DNA from: Lachnospiraceae bacterium UBA3273 | GTDB taxonomy: Bacteria; Bacillota; Clostridia; Lachnospirales; Lachnospiraceae | Direction: 5' to 3' | Length of the DNA: 64,000 bases | Assembly (NCBI GenBank): GCA_002362385.1 | Contig: DEUB01000055.1 | Location: forward strand, 3,202-67,201 | In this document: piece after piece, positions 50,590 to 59,742 of the stretch | Layout of the letters: each line of letters opens with the position of its first letter | Numbering within the stretch: position 1 is the stretch's first letter | The notes under the pieces: generated by a model | Told to the model about the DNA's origin: nothing | Database searches by the model: none | Seen by the model: only the letters and a program-made list of their open reading frames with translations | Program-made: the position numbers and the translations under genes

Positions 50590-52137
50590 GTTGTTGAGAT
50601 ATTAATAACCGTTGTAGTGACACTTGTGATTGCCGTTCCGGTTACTGCGTTGTTAGCGACTAAATATCACAATAAGGTAACGGAAGCCAAGTTAGGCAAT
50701 GCGGATGAAAAAGCCAGGGAGATCATTGACGAGGCGTTGAAGACCGCAGAGGCAAAAAAACGTGAGGGACTGCTCGAAGTAAAGGAAGAGTCTATTCGTA
50801 CTAAAAACGAATTGGACAAGGAGATCAAAGAACGGAGAGCGGAAGCGCAGCGTTTTGAGAGACGCGTTCAGCAGAAAGAGGAAAATATCGACAAGAAAGC
50901 TGATGCTATCGAGAAAAAAGAAGCAAGTATCATTGCGAGGGAAGAAAAACTGTCAAGGCAGAAAGCCGAGATTGAAAAACTGAACGAACAAAGAGTACAG
51001 GAACTGGAACGAATCTCTGGTTTGACCTCCGAACAGGCAAAAGAATATTTATTGAAAATTGTTGAAGACGAAGTAAAACATGAAACTGCTGTCATGATCA
51101 AAGAAATGGAGAGCAGGGCAAAAGAGGAAGCGGATAAGAAAGCGAAGGAATATGTGGTAAATGCCATTCAGAAATGTGCGGCGGATCATGTGTCCGAAAC
51201 GACGATTTCCGTTGTTCAGCTTCCTAACGACGAAATGAAAGGCCGTATTATCGGTAGAGAGGGCAGAAATATCAGGACTCTCGAAACATTGACCGGCGTG
51301 GATCTGATCATTGATGATACGCCGGAAGCGGTAATTCTTTCAGGATTTGATCCGATCCGGAGAGAAGTTGCCCGCATTGCCTTGGAAAAATTGATTCTGG
51401 ACGGACGTATCCATCCGGCAAGAATTGAGGAAATGGTTGAAAAGGCACAAAGAGAAGTAGAAGTTATGATCAGGGAAGAAGGCGAGGCGGCAACCCTTGA
51501 GGTTGGTGTTCACGGTATTCATCCCGAGCTTGTACGTCTCCTTGGTAAGATGAAATTCAGGACCAGTTATGGTCAGAATGCGTTGAAGCATTCCATTGAA
51601 GTTTCCCAGTTATCAGGCTTATTGGCTGCGGAGATGGGAATGGATGTGAGAATGGCCAAGCGCGCAGGACTGCTACATGATATCGGTAAAGCAGTCGACC
51701 ATGAAATGGAAGGATCCCATATTCAGTTAGGATCTGAGTTATGTAGAAAATATAAGGAATCTGCAACGGTCATCAATGCGGTGGAATCCCATCATGGAGA
51801 CGTGGAGCCGCAGACCCTGATTGCATGCATTGTCCAGGCGGCAGATACGATTTCTGCGGCGAGACCGGGTGCAAGAAGAGAGACTTTAGAAACATATACG
51901 ACCAGATTAAAACAATTAGAAGATATCGCAAACAATTTCAAAGGTGTAGAAAAATCTTTTGCTATTCAGGCAGGTAGAGAGATTCGTGTTATGGTAGTTC
52001 CAGAACAGATTACGGATACGGATATGGTTCTGTTGGCACGTGATATATCCAAACAGGTTGAGGCCGAGTTAGAATATCCGGGACAGATCAAGATCAATGT
52101 TATCCGGGAATCCAGAGTAATCGATTATGCAAAATAG
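50587..52137 (+). CDS. rny: Ribonuclease Y
   Basis: A 516-residue membrane-anchored endoribonuclease, central to mRNA decay in Firmicutes. N-terminal helix (VVEILITVVVTLVIAVPVTA), long coiled coil (about 35-195), KH domain (KGRIIGREGRNIRTLETLTG), and HD domain with LLHDIGKAVDHE. Length and order match the family exactly. Confidence 0.97.
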   Translation: MVVEILITVVVTLVIAVPVTALLATKYHNKVTEAKLGNADEKAREIIDEALKTAEAKKREGLLEVKEESIRTKNELDKEIKERRAEAQRFERRVQQKEENIDKKADAIEKKEASIIAREEKLSRQKAEIEKLNEQRVQELERISGLTSEQAKEYLLKIVEDEVKHETAVMIKEMESRAKEEADKKAKEYVVNAIQKCAADHVSETTISVVQLPNDEMKGRIIGREGRNIRTLETLTGVDLIIDDTPEAVILSGFDPIRREVARIALEKLILDGRIHPARIEEMVEKAQREVEVMIREEGEAATLEVGVHGIHPELVRLLGKMKFRTSYGQNALKHSIEVSQLSGLLAAEMGMDVRMAKRAGLLHDIGKAVDHEMEGSHIQLGSELCRKYKESATVINAVESHHGDVEPQTLIACIVQAADTISAARPGARRETLETYTTRLKQLEDIANNFKGVEKSFAIQAGREIRVMVVPEQITDTDMVLLARDISKQVEAELEYPGQIKINVIRESRVIDYAK

Positions 52138-52161
52138 TATTGTATAACAGAATGTGAAAGA

Positions 52162-52196
52162 GAAGCTGTTTCCTTTAGTAGGGCGGCTTCTTTTTT
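52162..52196 (+). terminator. Terminator of rny
   Basis: GAAGCTG (52162-52168) pairs with CGGCTTC (52184-52190, one G-U) followed by TTTTTT. Confidence 0.8.
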
Positions 52197-52200
52197 GTAC

Positions 52201-52255
52201 TTGTATTTCCTGCCCGGATATTGTATAATATGCGAGGTGTATGATTGTATACAAT
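52201..52255 (+). promoter_or_regulatory. Aminotransferase promoter with palindromic operator
   Basis: TTGTAT (52201-52206), 17 bp, TATAAT (52224-52229). A perfect 12-bp palindrome ATTGTATACAAT at 52244-52255 lies at about +10. It contains TTGTATACAA, which fits the TNGTNNACNA operator consensus of FadR-type GntR repressors. The same 12-mer occurs at 59551. Confidence 0.65.
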
Positions 52256-52277
52256 TAAACAATTTCAGGATGGTGAA

Positions 52278-53573
52278 ATGATGAAAGCTTATAAGAACAT
52301 GTCAAGAGAAGAACTGTTAAAGCTGCAGAAAGAACTGGAAGCAGCCTATGAACAGGCAAAAAGTGAAGGATTGAAGCTGGATATGTCCAGAGGAAAACCC
52401 TCAGCGGAACAATTGGATCTGAGCAAGGATATGCTGGATGTTGTCAGCTCTGAATCCAACTGTAAAACAAGGGAGGGCATAGAGTGTCGTAATTATGGAG
52501 AAATGGAAGGAATTCCCGCTGCAAGGAAGTTAATGGCGGATATGATGGGGACCGTGCCGGAAAAGGTCATCGTGTGCGGAAATGCCAGCCTTAATGTCAT
52601 GTTCGATACGATTTCCCGCTCCATGACCCACGGGGTATGCGGTTCCACACCCTGGTGCAAGCTGGATAAAGTAAAATTTTTATGTCCTGTGCCGGGATAT
52701 GACAGGCATTTTTCCATTACGGAGTATTTCGGGATAGAGATGATCAATATCCCTATGTCTGAATCCGGTCCGGATATGGATCTGGTTGAAAAATACGTCA
52801 GTGAGGATGCGGCCGTAAAGGGAATCTGGTGCGTGCCCAAATATTCCAATCCCCAGGGTGTGTGCTATTCTGACGAAACGGTAAGGAGAATGGCATCCTT
52901 AAAGCCCGCTGCGGAGGATTTCAGGATCTATTGGGATAATGCTTATGCAGTACATCATTTATATGAAGAAAAAGAGAAGCAGGTTCAATTGCTGGATATT
53001 ATTTCCGAATGTGAAAAGTGCGGGAATCCGGATATGGTATTTGAATTTGCGTCCACATCCAAGGTCTCTTTCCCGGGCGGAGGCATTTCCGCTATTGCAG
53101 CTTCGGAAAGGAATCTTCAATATATCAAAAAATCCATGACGATCATGACTATCGGATATGATAAGATCAATCAGTTAAGGCATGCCAGATACTTTAAGGA
53201 TATTGAGGGCCTGAATGCGCATATGATGAAGCATGCCGCATCTATCAGACCCAAATTCCAGGCTGTTTTAAAGGCTTTGAATGAAGAACTGGGAAGTCTT
53301 GAGATCGCTACGTGGATCGAGCCGAAGGGCGGATATTTTATTTCTTTTGACGCCATGGAAGGCTGTGCGAAAAAAATTGTGGAGAAGTGTAAGGAGGCAG
53401 GCGTTATCATGACGGGGGCGGGTTCCTCATATCCTTATAAAAAGGACCCGAAAGACAGCAACATCCGTATTGCGCCCACATTCCCCACTTCTGAGGAGCT
53501 TGCGAAGGCAACGGCCATTTTTGTCCTTTGCGTAAAACTGGTAAGCGTAGAGAAGCTGTTGGAGGAAAAATAG
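52278..53573 (+). CDS. PLP-dependent aminotransferase (subgroup I-gamma aspartate type)
   Basis: A 431-residue class I/II aminotransferase. The N-terminus KLDMSRGKPSAEQLDLS and overall length match the actinobacterial/clostridial aspartate aminotransferase group (PF12897-like). The PLP lysine is in EFASTSKVSFPGGG and the cofactor Asn/Tyr region is WCVPKYSNPQG then YWDNAYAVHH. ATG 52278 or 52281 follows GGATGG. The amino-donor specificity is inferred. The next gene starts on the base after its stop. Confidence 0.9.
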   Translation: MMKAYKNMSREELLKLQKELEAAYEQAKSEGLKLDMSRGKPSAEQLDLSKDMLDVVSSESNCKTREGIECRNYGEMEGIPAARKLMADMMGTVPEKVIVCGNASLNVMFDTISRSMTHGVCGSTPWCKLDKVKFLCPVPGYDRHFSITEYFGIEMINIPMSESGPDMDLVEKYVSEDAAVKGIWCVPKYSNPQGVCYSDETVRRMASLKPAAEDFRIYWDNAYAVHHLYEEKEKQVQLLDIISECEKCGNPDMVFEFASTSKVSFPGGGISAIAASERNLQYIKKSMTIMTIGYDKINQLRHARYFKDIEGLNAHMMKHAASIRPKFQAVLKALNEELGSLEIATWIEPKGGYFISFDAMEGCAKKIVEKCKEAGVIMTGAGSSYPYKKDPKDSNIRIAPTFPTSEELAKATAIFVLCVKLVSVEKLLEEK

Positions 53574-54122
53574 ATGGCAGAGCAGTTTGAAAGGTTAGAG
53601 CGTAAGCTGGTACACCATGGCAATATCATTGATTTTTATGAAGACACCGTAAAGGTTCCCAATGGAAATGTGGTTAAATGGGATTTTATCGGACACAAGG
53701 GAGCTGCGGCTGTTGTCCCCGTGCTTGAGGACGGCAGAATCTTGATGGTAAAGCAGTTTCGAAACGCGCTGGATCGGGAGACTTTGGAGATCCCGGCAGG
53801 AGGGCGGAACGATGTGGATGAACCTTTTATCCAATGCAGCTACAGAGAATTGGAAGAGGAGACCGGTTACAGATGTGAGAAGGAGGATATGGAGTTCCTG
53901 ATCTCTATCCGGACGACGGTCGCTTTTTGCAATGAAAGGATAGAGGTCTATGTTGCCAGAAATTTAAAAAGGAGCCATCAGCATCTGGATGAGGATGAAT
54001 TTATCAATGTTTATCCGTATACAACAGATGAGCTGAGCAGGCTTATATATGAAGGGAAGATTCAGGACGCTAAGACGATCGCTTCCCTGATGGCGTATAT
54101 CAACAAATATGTCAAGAATTAA
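53574..54122 (+). CDS. NUDIX hydrolase, ADP-ribose pyrophosphatase type
   Basis: A 182-residue NUDIX enzyme. The box runs from GGRNDVDEPF to CSYRELEEETGYRCE (G-x5-E-x7-REUxEE-xGU), and the preceding WDFIGHKGAAAVVPVLEDGR is typical of ADP-ribose or nucleoside-diphosphate-sugar hydrolases (NudF-like). It starts immediately after the aminotransferase stop, so the two are one operon. Confidence 0.92.
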   Translation: MAEQFERLERKLVHHGNIIDFYEDTVKVPNGNVVKWDFIGHKGAAAVVPVLEDGRILMVKQFRNALDRETLEIPAGGRNDVDEPFIQCSYRELEEETGYRCEKEDMEFLISIRTTVAFCNERIEVYVARNLKRSHQHLDEDEFINVYPYTTDELSRLIYEGKIQDAKTIASLMAYINKYVKN

Positions 54123-54146
54123 ATTAAGCCATAAAGAGTTTCCAAG

Positions 54147-54196
54147 AGGGCTGTGTTTTGAATGATCCGTATTTAAAACACAGCCCTTTCCTTTTT
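54147..54196 (+). terminator. Terminator of the aminotransferase-NUDIX operon
   Basis: AGGGCTGTGTTTT (54147-54159) pairs perfectly with AAAACACAGCCCT (54175-54187), followed by a T-rich tract. Confidence 0.9.
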
Positions 54197-54281
54197 GGAA
54201 ATCTTTTTTGTTTGTGCTTTCATAGTTATAAATTGCGGACATATATTGAATAGTAGAACTAAGTTTAAAGGATGGGAAGAG

Positions 54282-54857
54282 GTGCGCATACAGAAAAGAA
54301 CTGAAAGGGCAGGAATTGGGAAATGGATTCCTCTGGCTGCGGGGATCTTTTGCGGCGCTGTCATAATCTGGCTGCTTGGAGAAAAAATGCTGCAGGACGA
54401 AATGTTTTTTGGAGTAAGATTGTTCGAAACAGAAAAATATACGGAATATAAAAGGGTCTCCTATTTGATATATCTCATGAAGGTCAGGGGAATTCAGGCG
54501 GCGTTTATCCTCTTAATGGCTTTTTTGCATAAAAAGAAAGCCGGCTTGTTTTTATGGGCATGGCTGACAGGATGTGGCTTTGGCATGGGAGGATTTATTA
54601 TGGTGCAGCGTTGGGGAATGATCGGGACGCTGGGGTATCTGTTTATGATATTACCGCACTATATCTGTTATTTTTATGCTTATGGGTTGTGTTGTCAAAG
54701 TGACCGTTCCAGTCAATATACAATGGGAACGGGGAAACGTAATTATGGAAAGCCGGGGAAGAATTTATTGATAATTGGAGTTGTCATAACGGGAATTATA
54801 ATGGAATGTTATGTAAATCCATTCTTTATAAAATTATTTGCAAATTTATTTTTGTAA
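54282..54857 (+). CDS. SpoIIM-like membrane protein
   Basis: A 191-residue protein with about five membrane helices. The middle (RGIQAAFILLMAFLHKKKAG, then GCGFGMGGFIMVQRWGMIG and LPHYICYFYAYG) resembles stage II sporulation protein M, and its position directly before xerD is where spoIIM sits in many Clostridia. A GTG start at 54282, five bases after GGATGG, is preferred; upstream in-frame sequence overlaps a terminator. SpoIIM takes part in septal peptidoglycan hydrolysis during engulfment. Identification is moderate. Confidence 0.6.
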   Translation: MRIQKRTERAGIGKWIPLAAGIFCGAVIIWLLGEKMLQDEMFFGVRLFETEKYTEYKRVSYLIYLMKVRGIQAAFILLMAFLHKKKAGLFLWAWLTGCGFGMGGFIMVQRWGMIGTLGYLFMILPHYICYFYAYGLCCQSDRSSQYTMGTGKRNYGKPGKNLLIIGVVITGIIMECYVNPFFIKLFANLFL

Positions 54858-54958
54858 AAAAATTACAAGATGTTGTAAAGGAAAAAACATGACTTCATAG
54901 ATATTGGGATTTTGTGTCAAATCCCCTTATTTTCGGGAGAATCGTGTAAATTTTCCAT

Positions 54959-54987
54959 TTGCTTTTATCGGAAATTCTGATTATAAT
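54959..54987 (+). promoter_or_regulatory. Promoter of xerD
   Basis: TTGCTT (54959-54964), 17 bp, TATAAT (54982-54987), 60 bp before the ATG. A weak hairpin GGGATTT/AAATCCC at 54906-54925 upstream may end the previous transcript. Confidence 0.6.
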
Positions 54988-55046
54988 AGAAGCTAGGTTG
55001 ACATAGGTTGTCACAAGTTTGTTATTGAGGAAGGGTTATATTTTTT

Positions 55047-55931
55047 ATGGAACAGGCGATAGAACAGTTTATTACCTATTTACATAATGTCAAGAAAACA
55101 TCTGTCAACACAGAACTGTCTTATCGCAGAGATTTGAAGAAACTGCTCCTTTTTTTGCATTCTAAGGGATTGACTGATTTGGTTGATGTTAAAAAAGAGG
55201 ATCTTGAGGAATATGTGGCTTCCATGAAGGAACAGCATTTTGCCACGGCTACCGTTTCAAGGAATATTGCATCCATGAAGGCTTTTTTTCATTTCCTCTG
55301 TCAGGAAAAGCTGATTGAGAAGGACATTTCGGAGAGTCTTAAGGCTCCCAAGATAGAAAAGAAGATGCCGGAAATTCTTACGACGGAAGAGGTTGTGAGA
55401 CTGTTGGAGCAGCCTTCGGGAGATTCTCCCAAGGAAGTCAGGGATAAAGCCATGCTGGAGCTTTTGTATGCTACGGGGATCCGTGTGACGGAACTGATCA
55501 CGTTAAAGATCAGTGAAGTGAATCTTCCCATGAGTTTTATTGTCTGCAGGGATGCCCATAAAGAAAGAGCCATACCTTTTGGAATGGCGGCTAAAAATGC
55601 CCTGATCAAATATCTGACCGAAGCGAGGGAGCAGATGGTGGAGGACAAGTCTTCCGATATTCTTTTTGCCAATTGCTCGGGAAGTCCCATGAGCAGGCAG
55701 GGGTTCTGGAAACTGATCAAATATTATTCCAAGAAGGCGGGGATTACCGCAGATATCACGCCCCACACCTTAAGACATTCCTTTGCGGCACATCTGGTGG
55801 AAAACGGCGCGGATTTAAGAAGCGTTCAGGAGATGCTGGGTCATTCGGATATTTCCACAACGCAGATCTATGCCAATATGAACCACAACCGTATCAGAGA
55901 GGTCTACGCCAAAGCCCATCCGAGAGGATGA
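55047..55931 (+). CDS. xerD: Site-specific tyrosine recombinase XerD
   Basis: A 294-residue recombinase for chromosome dimer resolution at dif. The SAM-like core-binding N-terminus (about 1-90) is followed by the catalytic domain with the Arg in LLYATGIRVTELITL, HTLRHSFAAHL (His, Arg), the later His in MLGHSDISTTQ, and nucleophile Tyr in QIYANM. Full length, with no sign of an integrated element. Confidence 0.95.
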   Translation: MEQAIEQFITYLHNVKKTSVNTELSYRRDLKKLLLFLHSKGLTDLVDVKKEDLEEYVASMKEQHFATATVSRNIASMKAFFHFLCQEKLIEKDISESLKAPKIEKKMPEILTTEEVVRLLEQPSGDSPKEVRDKAMLELLYATGIRVTELITLKISEVNLPMSFIVCRDAHKERAIPFGMAAKNALIKYLTEAREQMVEDKSSDILFANCSGSPMSRQGFWKLIKYYSKKAGITADITPHTLRHSFAAHLVENGADLRSVQEMLGHSDISTTQIYANMNHNRIREVYAKAHPRG

Positions 55932-56000
55932 GGGACAAACGGGAAGCCCTGACCGCTCTTACTGATTTTTCATAATACGCTGTTAAAGTATTTTACTTTA

Positions 56001-56056
56001 AAAAACTGCCTCGAACCTGCTTTGCCAAACTTAGCAGGCCCGGGGCAGTTATATTT
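56001..56056. terminator. Bidirectional terminator between xerD and aroF
   Basis: AACTGCC (56004-56010) pairs with GGCAGTT (56044-56050), with an inner CCTGCT/AGCAGG stem. A-rich on the left and T-rich on the right, so it can serve both converging genes. Confidence 0.8.
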
Positions 56057-56067
56057 TATATTTTGTC

Positions 56068-57096
56068 CTAACAATTTTCGGCGATATCATAGATCAGCTT
56101 TTCGCTGTCTGCCCATCCCAAACAGGGGTCGGTAATGGATCTGCCGTAAACGCCGCCGCCGATCTTCTGGCAGCCTTCCTCAATATAGCTTTCGATCATA
56201 ACGCCCTTTACCAGTCTGTGGATGTCGGAATTCAGTTTGCGGGAATGGAGCACTTCCTTTACGATCCGGATCTGCTGTTCAAACTGTTTTCCGGAGTTGT
56301 TGTGGTTAGCGTCGATGACGGCTGCGGGATATTTAAGGTCCCGTTCGTTATACATTTCCAAAAGTCTGCTCAGATCCTCATAATGGTAATTGGGAAAGCT
56401 CCTTCCGTACTGATTGACGGAGCCTCTCAAGATCGTATGGGCAAGGGGATTGCCGGTTGTTTTGACTTCCCAGTTCCGGTAAATGAATTCATGGGGGTGC
56501 TGAGCCGCATACACGGAATTCAACATAACGGACAGATCGCCGGAGGTGGGGTTTTTCATGCCTGCGGGAACGTCAAAGCCGCTGACCGTAAGGCGGTGCT
56601 GCTGGTCCTCGACGCTTCTGGCCCCAATGGCCACATAGGAAAGGAGGTCGTGGACATATCTCCAGTTTTCGGGATAAAGCATTTCATCCGCAGCCGTCAG
56701 GCCGGATTCCTCCATGGCGCGGATATGGAGCCTGCGCACAGCCACAAGGCCGGCCAAAAGGTTTGGCTTCTTTTCGGGATCGGGCTGATGGACAAAGCCC
56801 TTATAGCCTTCTCCCGTGGTGCGGGGCTTGTTGGTATAGATACGGGGTATCAGGATACACTTGTCCGACACTTTATCATTTATCGCCGCAAGGCGGTTTA
56901 CGTAGTCGCAGACGGAATCCTCGTTGTCGGCGCTGCAGGGGCCGATGATGACGAGAAATTTATCGCTTTCTCCCCGGATCACTTTTCCGATCTCCGCATC
57001 CCTTTTTTCCTTCAGCAAAACCAGTTCCTTAGGGAGAGGGTATTGTTCCCTGATTTCCGCAGGAGTGGGAAGCTTTTGTAAAAATTCAAAACTCAT
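56068..57096 (-). CDS. aroF: DAHP synthase, class I (AroFGH type)
   Basis: A 342-residue enzyme condensing phosphoenolpyruvate and erythrose-4-phosphate, the first step of aromatic amino-acid synthesis. Motifs: IGPCSADNED, PRTTGEGYKGF, and GVMIESYIEEGCQKIGGG. The start MSFEFLQKLPTPAEIREQYP follows AAAGAGG; an upstream in-frame start at 57195 would add 33 residues unlike the family. It faces xerD. Confidence 0.95.
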   Translation of the reverse strand: MSFEFLQKLPTPAEIREQYPLPKELVLLKEKRDAEIGKVIRGESDKFLVIIGPCSADNEDSVCDYVNRLAAINDKVSDKCILIPRIYTNKPRTTGEGYKGFVHQPDPEKKPNLLAGLVAVRRLHIRAMEESGLTAADEMLYPENWRYVHDLLSYVAIGARSVEDQQHRLTVSGFDVPAGMKNPTSGDLSVMLNSVYAAQHPHEFIYRNWEVKTTGNPLAHTILRGSVNQYGRSFPNYHYEDLSRLLEMYNERDLKYPAAVIDANHNNSGKQFEQQIRIVKEVLHSRKLNSDIHRLVKGVMIESYIEEGCQKIGGGVYGRSITDPCLGWADSEKLIYDIAENC

Positions 57097-57206
57097 AATA
57101 ATGCCTCTTTCTTCATAATACAGCTTTCTGCTGCAGATATCCTGCCGCGGCTTTAAAGCCTTTGGCGTGCGGGAGCTCTGACGGCAGTCTGCCAATTCCT
57201 CATGTA

Positions 57207-58562
57207 TTAACAGCGTTTATTATAGTATATATATTTTTTTAGTGCAAGGAAATTAAAGAGACAATGGGCAATCTGGCTTACGGGAAGACTGAACAGGTAT
57301 CCTTTTATGCCGATGTACGGCACAAGGAGGAAAATACAGGACAGACGGATGCATAGAGCCAGGACATTGATAAAAAACGCATGGGTCGCTTTATTTAAGC
57401 CGTTTAAAATGCTGGTCAGAAGAGAGCCGAGATAGAGAAAGGGGCACATAAAGCTTAAGGAGCGTATAAAAAGCCCGGCCTCCTCGCTGTGGAAAAGAAG
57501 TATGCCCAATTTGGGGCCGGTTATGTAAAAGAAGGCAGTTGCGAGGAAGCCCATCAGAAGGCAGAAGCCGGTGCTGGAAAAAATGGCCCTGGAAATCCTG
57601 GCGGGATTTCCCTTTGCGTCGGCTTCGGAGACATAGGGGAGCAGCAATACGGAGATAGAGCCTGTTATGGCCTGGGGAAAAAGGATCAGGGGCAGAGCCA
57701 TTCCCGTCAGGACGCCGTAAATGCTTAAAGCCTGGGAATTGGTAAGGCCGAATACGCAAAGCTTACGGGGAAGATGTACTGCCTCGATGCTCTGTAAAAA
57801 ATTTAAGACAATGCGGTTGATGCTTAAAGGGACGGCGAGCAGCAAAAGGGGCTTTAACTGTCCGGCAATATTGTAAGAGGGCATTTGGGGAAGATAATGC
57901 TTTCTTTTCCGCGAGCTGCTTTTGTAGAAACGGGTTATGGCAAGAATACTCAAAAGGGAGGAGACGATCTCCCCTAAAACCAGTCCCACAACGGCAACAG
58001 ACACTTTGGGCTGCAGATGATATCTGCCGCAATAAAAGAAAATGATGTATACGCTGAGAACACGGACCAACTGCTCTATAAGCTGGGTAACGGAAGGAAC
58101 CGAGGTTTTCTTTAAACCGTAATAGTAGCCGTTGATGCAGCTGTGGACAGCCGCAAAAGGAAGGGAGAGGGCATAGATGCGCACAAGGGGGGCGCAGCGC
58201 TCTTCCAGTAAAAAACGGATCGAAATGGGAAGGCTGTATTCAAATAAAATAAAGCCCATTATAAGAGATAAAAAAACGGACATAAACAGACCGCACATTA
58301 AAACGGAGACGGAAGAACGGTGCTCTTTTTTGGCTTCGTATGCGGCAACGTGTTTGGAAATGGAGGTCTGGATGCCGGCTGCGGTCAAAGAGAAGGAAAG
58401 CGCCATGACGGGCGCTAACAGCTGATAGATGCCCATGCCTTCTTCTCCGATATTCCTGGATAGGAAGATACGGTAGAAAAAACCGATGATGCGGCTTATA
58501 ACGCCGGTTGCGGTCAGGATAACGGTTCCGGTAATAATAGGATTTTTTTTCAAGGACGACAC
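57207..58562 (-). CDS. spoVB: SpoVB/MurJ-like lipid flippase (MOP superfamily)
   Basis: A 451-residue, about 14-helix membrane protein starting LKKNPIITGTVILTATGVIS and containing FYRIFLSRNIGEEGMGIYQL, typical of SpoVB and related polysaccharide or lipid-II exporters. It uses a GTG start. In spore formers SpoVB supports cortex peptidoglycan synthesis; a vegetative flippase role is equally possible. It is downstream of hisJ with 107 bp between; a GC-rich stem CCCGGC/GCCGGG in that gap may be a terminator. Confidence 0.9.
   Translation of the reverse strand: MSSLKKNPIITGTVILTATGVISRIIGFFYRIFLSRNIGEEGMGIYQLLAPVMALSFSLTAAGIQTSISKHVAAYEAKKEHRSSVSVLMCGLFMSVFLSLIMGFILFEYSLPISIRFLLEERCAPLVRIYALSLPFAAVHSCINGYYYGLKKTSVPSVTQLIEQLVRVLSVYIIFFYCGRYHLQPKVSVAVVGLVLGEIVSSLLSILAITRFYKSSSRKRKHYLPQMPSYNIAGQLKPLLLLAVPLSINRIVLNFLQSIEAVHLPRKLCVFGLTNSQALSIYGVLTGMALPLILFPQAITGSISVLLLPYVSEADAKGNPARISRAIFSSTGFCLLMGFLATAFFYITGPKLGILLFHSEEAGLFIRSLSFMCPFLYLGSLLTSILNGLNKATHAFFINVLALCIRLSCIFLLVPYIGIKGYLFSLPVSQIAHCLFNFLALKKYIYYNKRC
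57219..57247 (-). promoter_or_regulatory. Promoter of aroF
   Basis: On the reverse strand TTGCAC (57247-57242), 17 bp, TATAAT (57224-57219). It overlaps the end of spoVB and leaves an about 115-nt leader before aroF, with a GGCTTTAAAGCC palindrome in it. Confidence 0.7.
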
Positions 58563-58669
58563 CCCAGAAGCATAACTCCATAAAGTATATGCGAAAGAAA
58601 GGAACCTGAGAACAGCTTACCCGGCAGGAAAAGAATAAGCCGGGGCAGGATGTTTCAATAACCTGATAA

Positions 58670-59488
58670 TTATATTTTATGGAAAACCGGCCGTCGTTTT
58701 TCGAAGGTGGCATAGTAAGAGAAACCGCAGTCTGTCAAGATCTGCGCTGCGGCATCAAAACCGGCGGCGATGTCTGAAGGGGCATGGGCGTCGGAACCGA
58801 CGGTAATGATCTCCCCGCCGAGCTCTTTGTAGAGCCTGATGATCTCCGGCGCAGGATTGACCGCGCCCAAAGATTTCCTGAGCCCGGAGGTATTGCACTC
58901 AATGCCCTTTCCTTTTGCGATAAGGGCTTTTAAAATTTCTTCCAGAATATTTTTATAATCCATGCTCTTATAGGGGGCGGCGTCTTCGGGAAGATAGCGG
59001 GCGATGTAGTCCAAATGCCCGTATACGTCAAAATCCGAAAAGGATCTGATGTTATGGAGGGTTTCCCTGAAATAGGAAAGACAGCATTCCTTCGGGTCTT
59101 TCCCTTCAAAAAAGGCGGGATAGTAGGGATCGGCGCCGTTACACAGATGGGAGGAGCCTATGATAAAATCAAAATCCCATGAATCGGCCAAAAGCGCGTT
59201 CTTTTTCTGACAGCAGGGCTGTAAACCGATTTCGATGCCGAAAAGGATTTTGATCCTGCCGTCATATTTTTGGCGGAGCATTGTCAGTTCGTAAAGATAG
59301 GAATCCACGTTGAGAAGAAAGGGATTTTCGGGCATATCCGCCGTTTTTGGGAAATCAAAATCGTTATGTTCCGTAAAACACATGGAGTGAAGCCCTCTGC
59401 GGATTGCAGCGTCTGTCATTTCCTCCATGGGGATGGTGCAGTCGCCGGAAAAATAAGAGTGTAAATGGAAGTCGGATAAAATGCTCAT
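58670..59488 (-). CDS. hisJ: Histidinol-phosphatase, PHP family
   Basis: A 272-residue PHP-type phosphatase for the penultimate step of histidine synthesis. Metal ligands are visible in DFHLHSYFSGD, CFTEHNDFDFP, IIGSSHLCNG, YGHLDYIARY and GSDAHAPSDI. The start ATG 59488 follows AAGAAAGG. No other his genes are within the window. Confidence 0.92.
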   Translation of the reverse strand: MSILSDFHLHSYFSGDCTIPMEEMTDAAIRRGLHSMCFTEHNDFDFPKTADMPENPFLLNVDSYLYELTMLRQKYDGRIKILFGIEIGLQPCCQKKNALLADSWDFDFIIGSSHLCNGADPYYPAFFEGKDPKECCLSYFRETLHNIRSFSDFDVYGHLDYIARYLPEDAAPYKSMDYKNILEEILKALIAKGKGIECNTSGLRKSLGAVNPAPEIIRLYKELGGEIITVGSDAHAPSDIAAGFDAAAQILTDCGFSYYATFEKRRPVFHKI

Positions 59489-59550
59489 GGTAAATACCAG
59501 CCTTTCTTAAGGTGCGCCCCGTCTGTCCGGAAAGCGGAGGGGAAAAGATC

Positions 59551-59571
59551 ATTGTATACAATCCAATCATA
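59551..59571 (-). promoter_or_regulatory. Palindromic operator at the hisJ promoter
   Basis: A perfect ATTGTATACAAT at 59551-59562, identical to the palindrome before the aminotransferase at 52244. On the reverse strand a -10-like TATGAT (59571-59566) is three bases upstream of it; no good -35. Confidence 0.6.
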
Positions 59572-59625
59572 GCATAACGCGGAAGGAAAATCTTTATTTC
59601 TTTTCATTTTCTTTGCAATTTTATC

Positions 59626-59654
59626 TTGCTATTTTGGGACAAATTGGTTACAAT
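59626..59654 (+). promoter_or_regulatory. Promoter of gap
   Basis: TTGCTA (59626-59631), 17 bp, TACAAT (59649-59654). The leader contains an inverted repeat TGACA-N6-TGTCA at 59663-59678. No CggR-type gene is adjacent. Confidence 0.6.
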
Positions 59655-59742
59655 AAATTTGCTGACAAAATTCTGTCATTCCATTTGTTTCCAGATGGTT
59701 GACAGAATAATATATTAAAATTTCATTTTAGGAGGAATTAAA

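Noticed and set aside
52241..52258. Five-codon leader frame before the aminotransferase
   Set aside because: It coincides with the palindromic operator and is too short to support; the GAGGTG before it is more likely chance.
54195..54281. Upstream ATG/TTG extension of the SpoIIM-like protein
   Set aside because: It begins inside the preceding terminator's T tract; the GTG at 54282 has a correctly spaced ribosome site.
56218..57081. A 287-codon plus-strand open frame antisense to aroF
   Set aside because: Lies entirely within a clear aroF gene; no ribosome site or recognisable domain.
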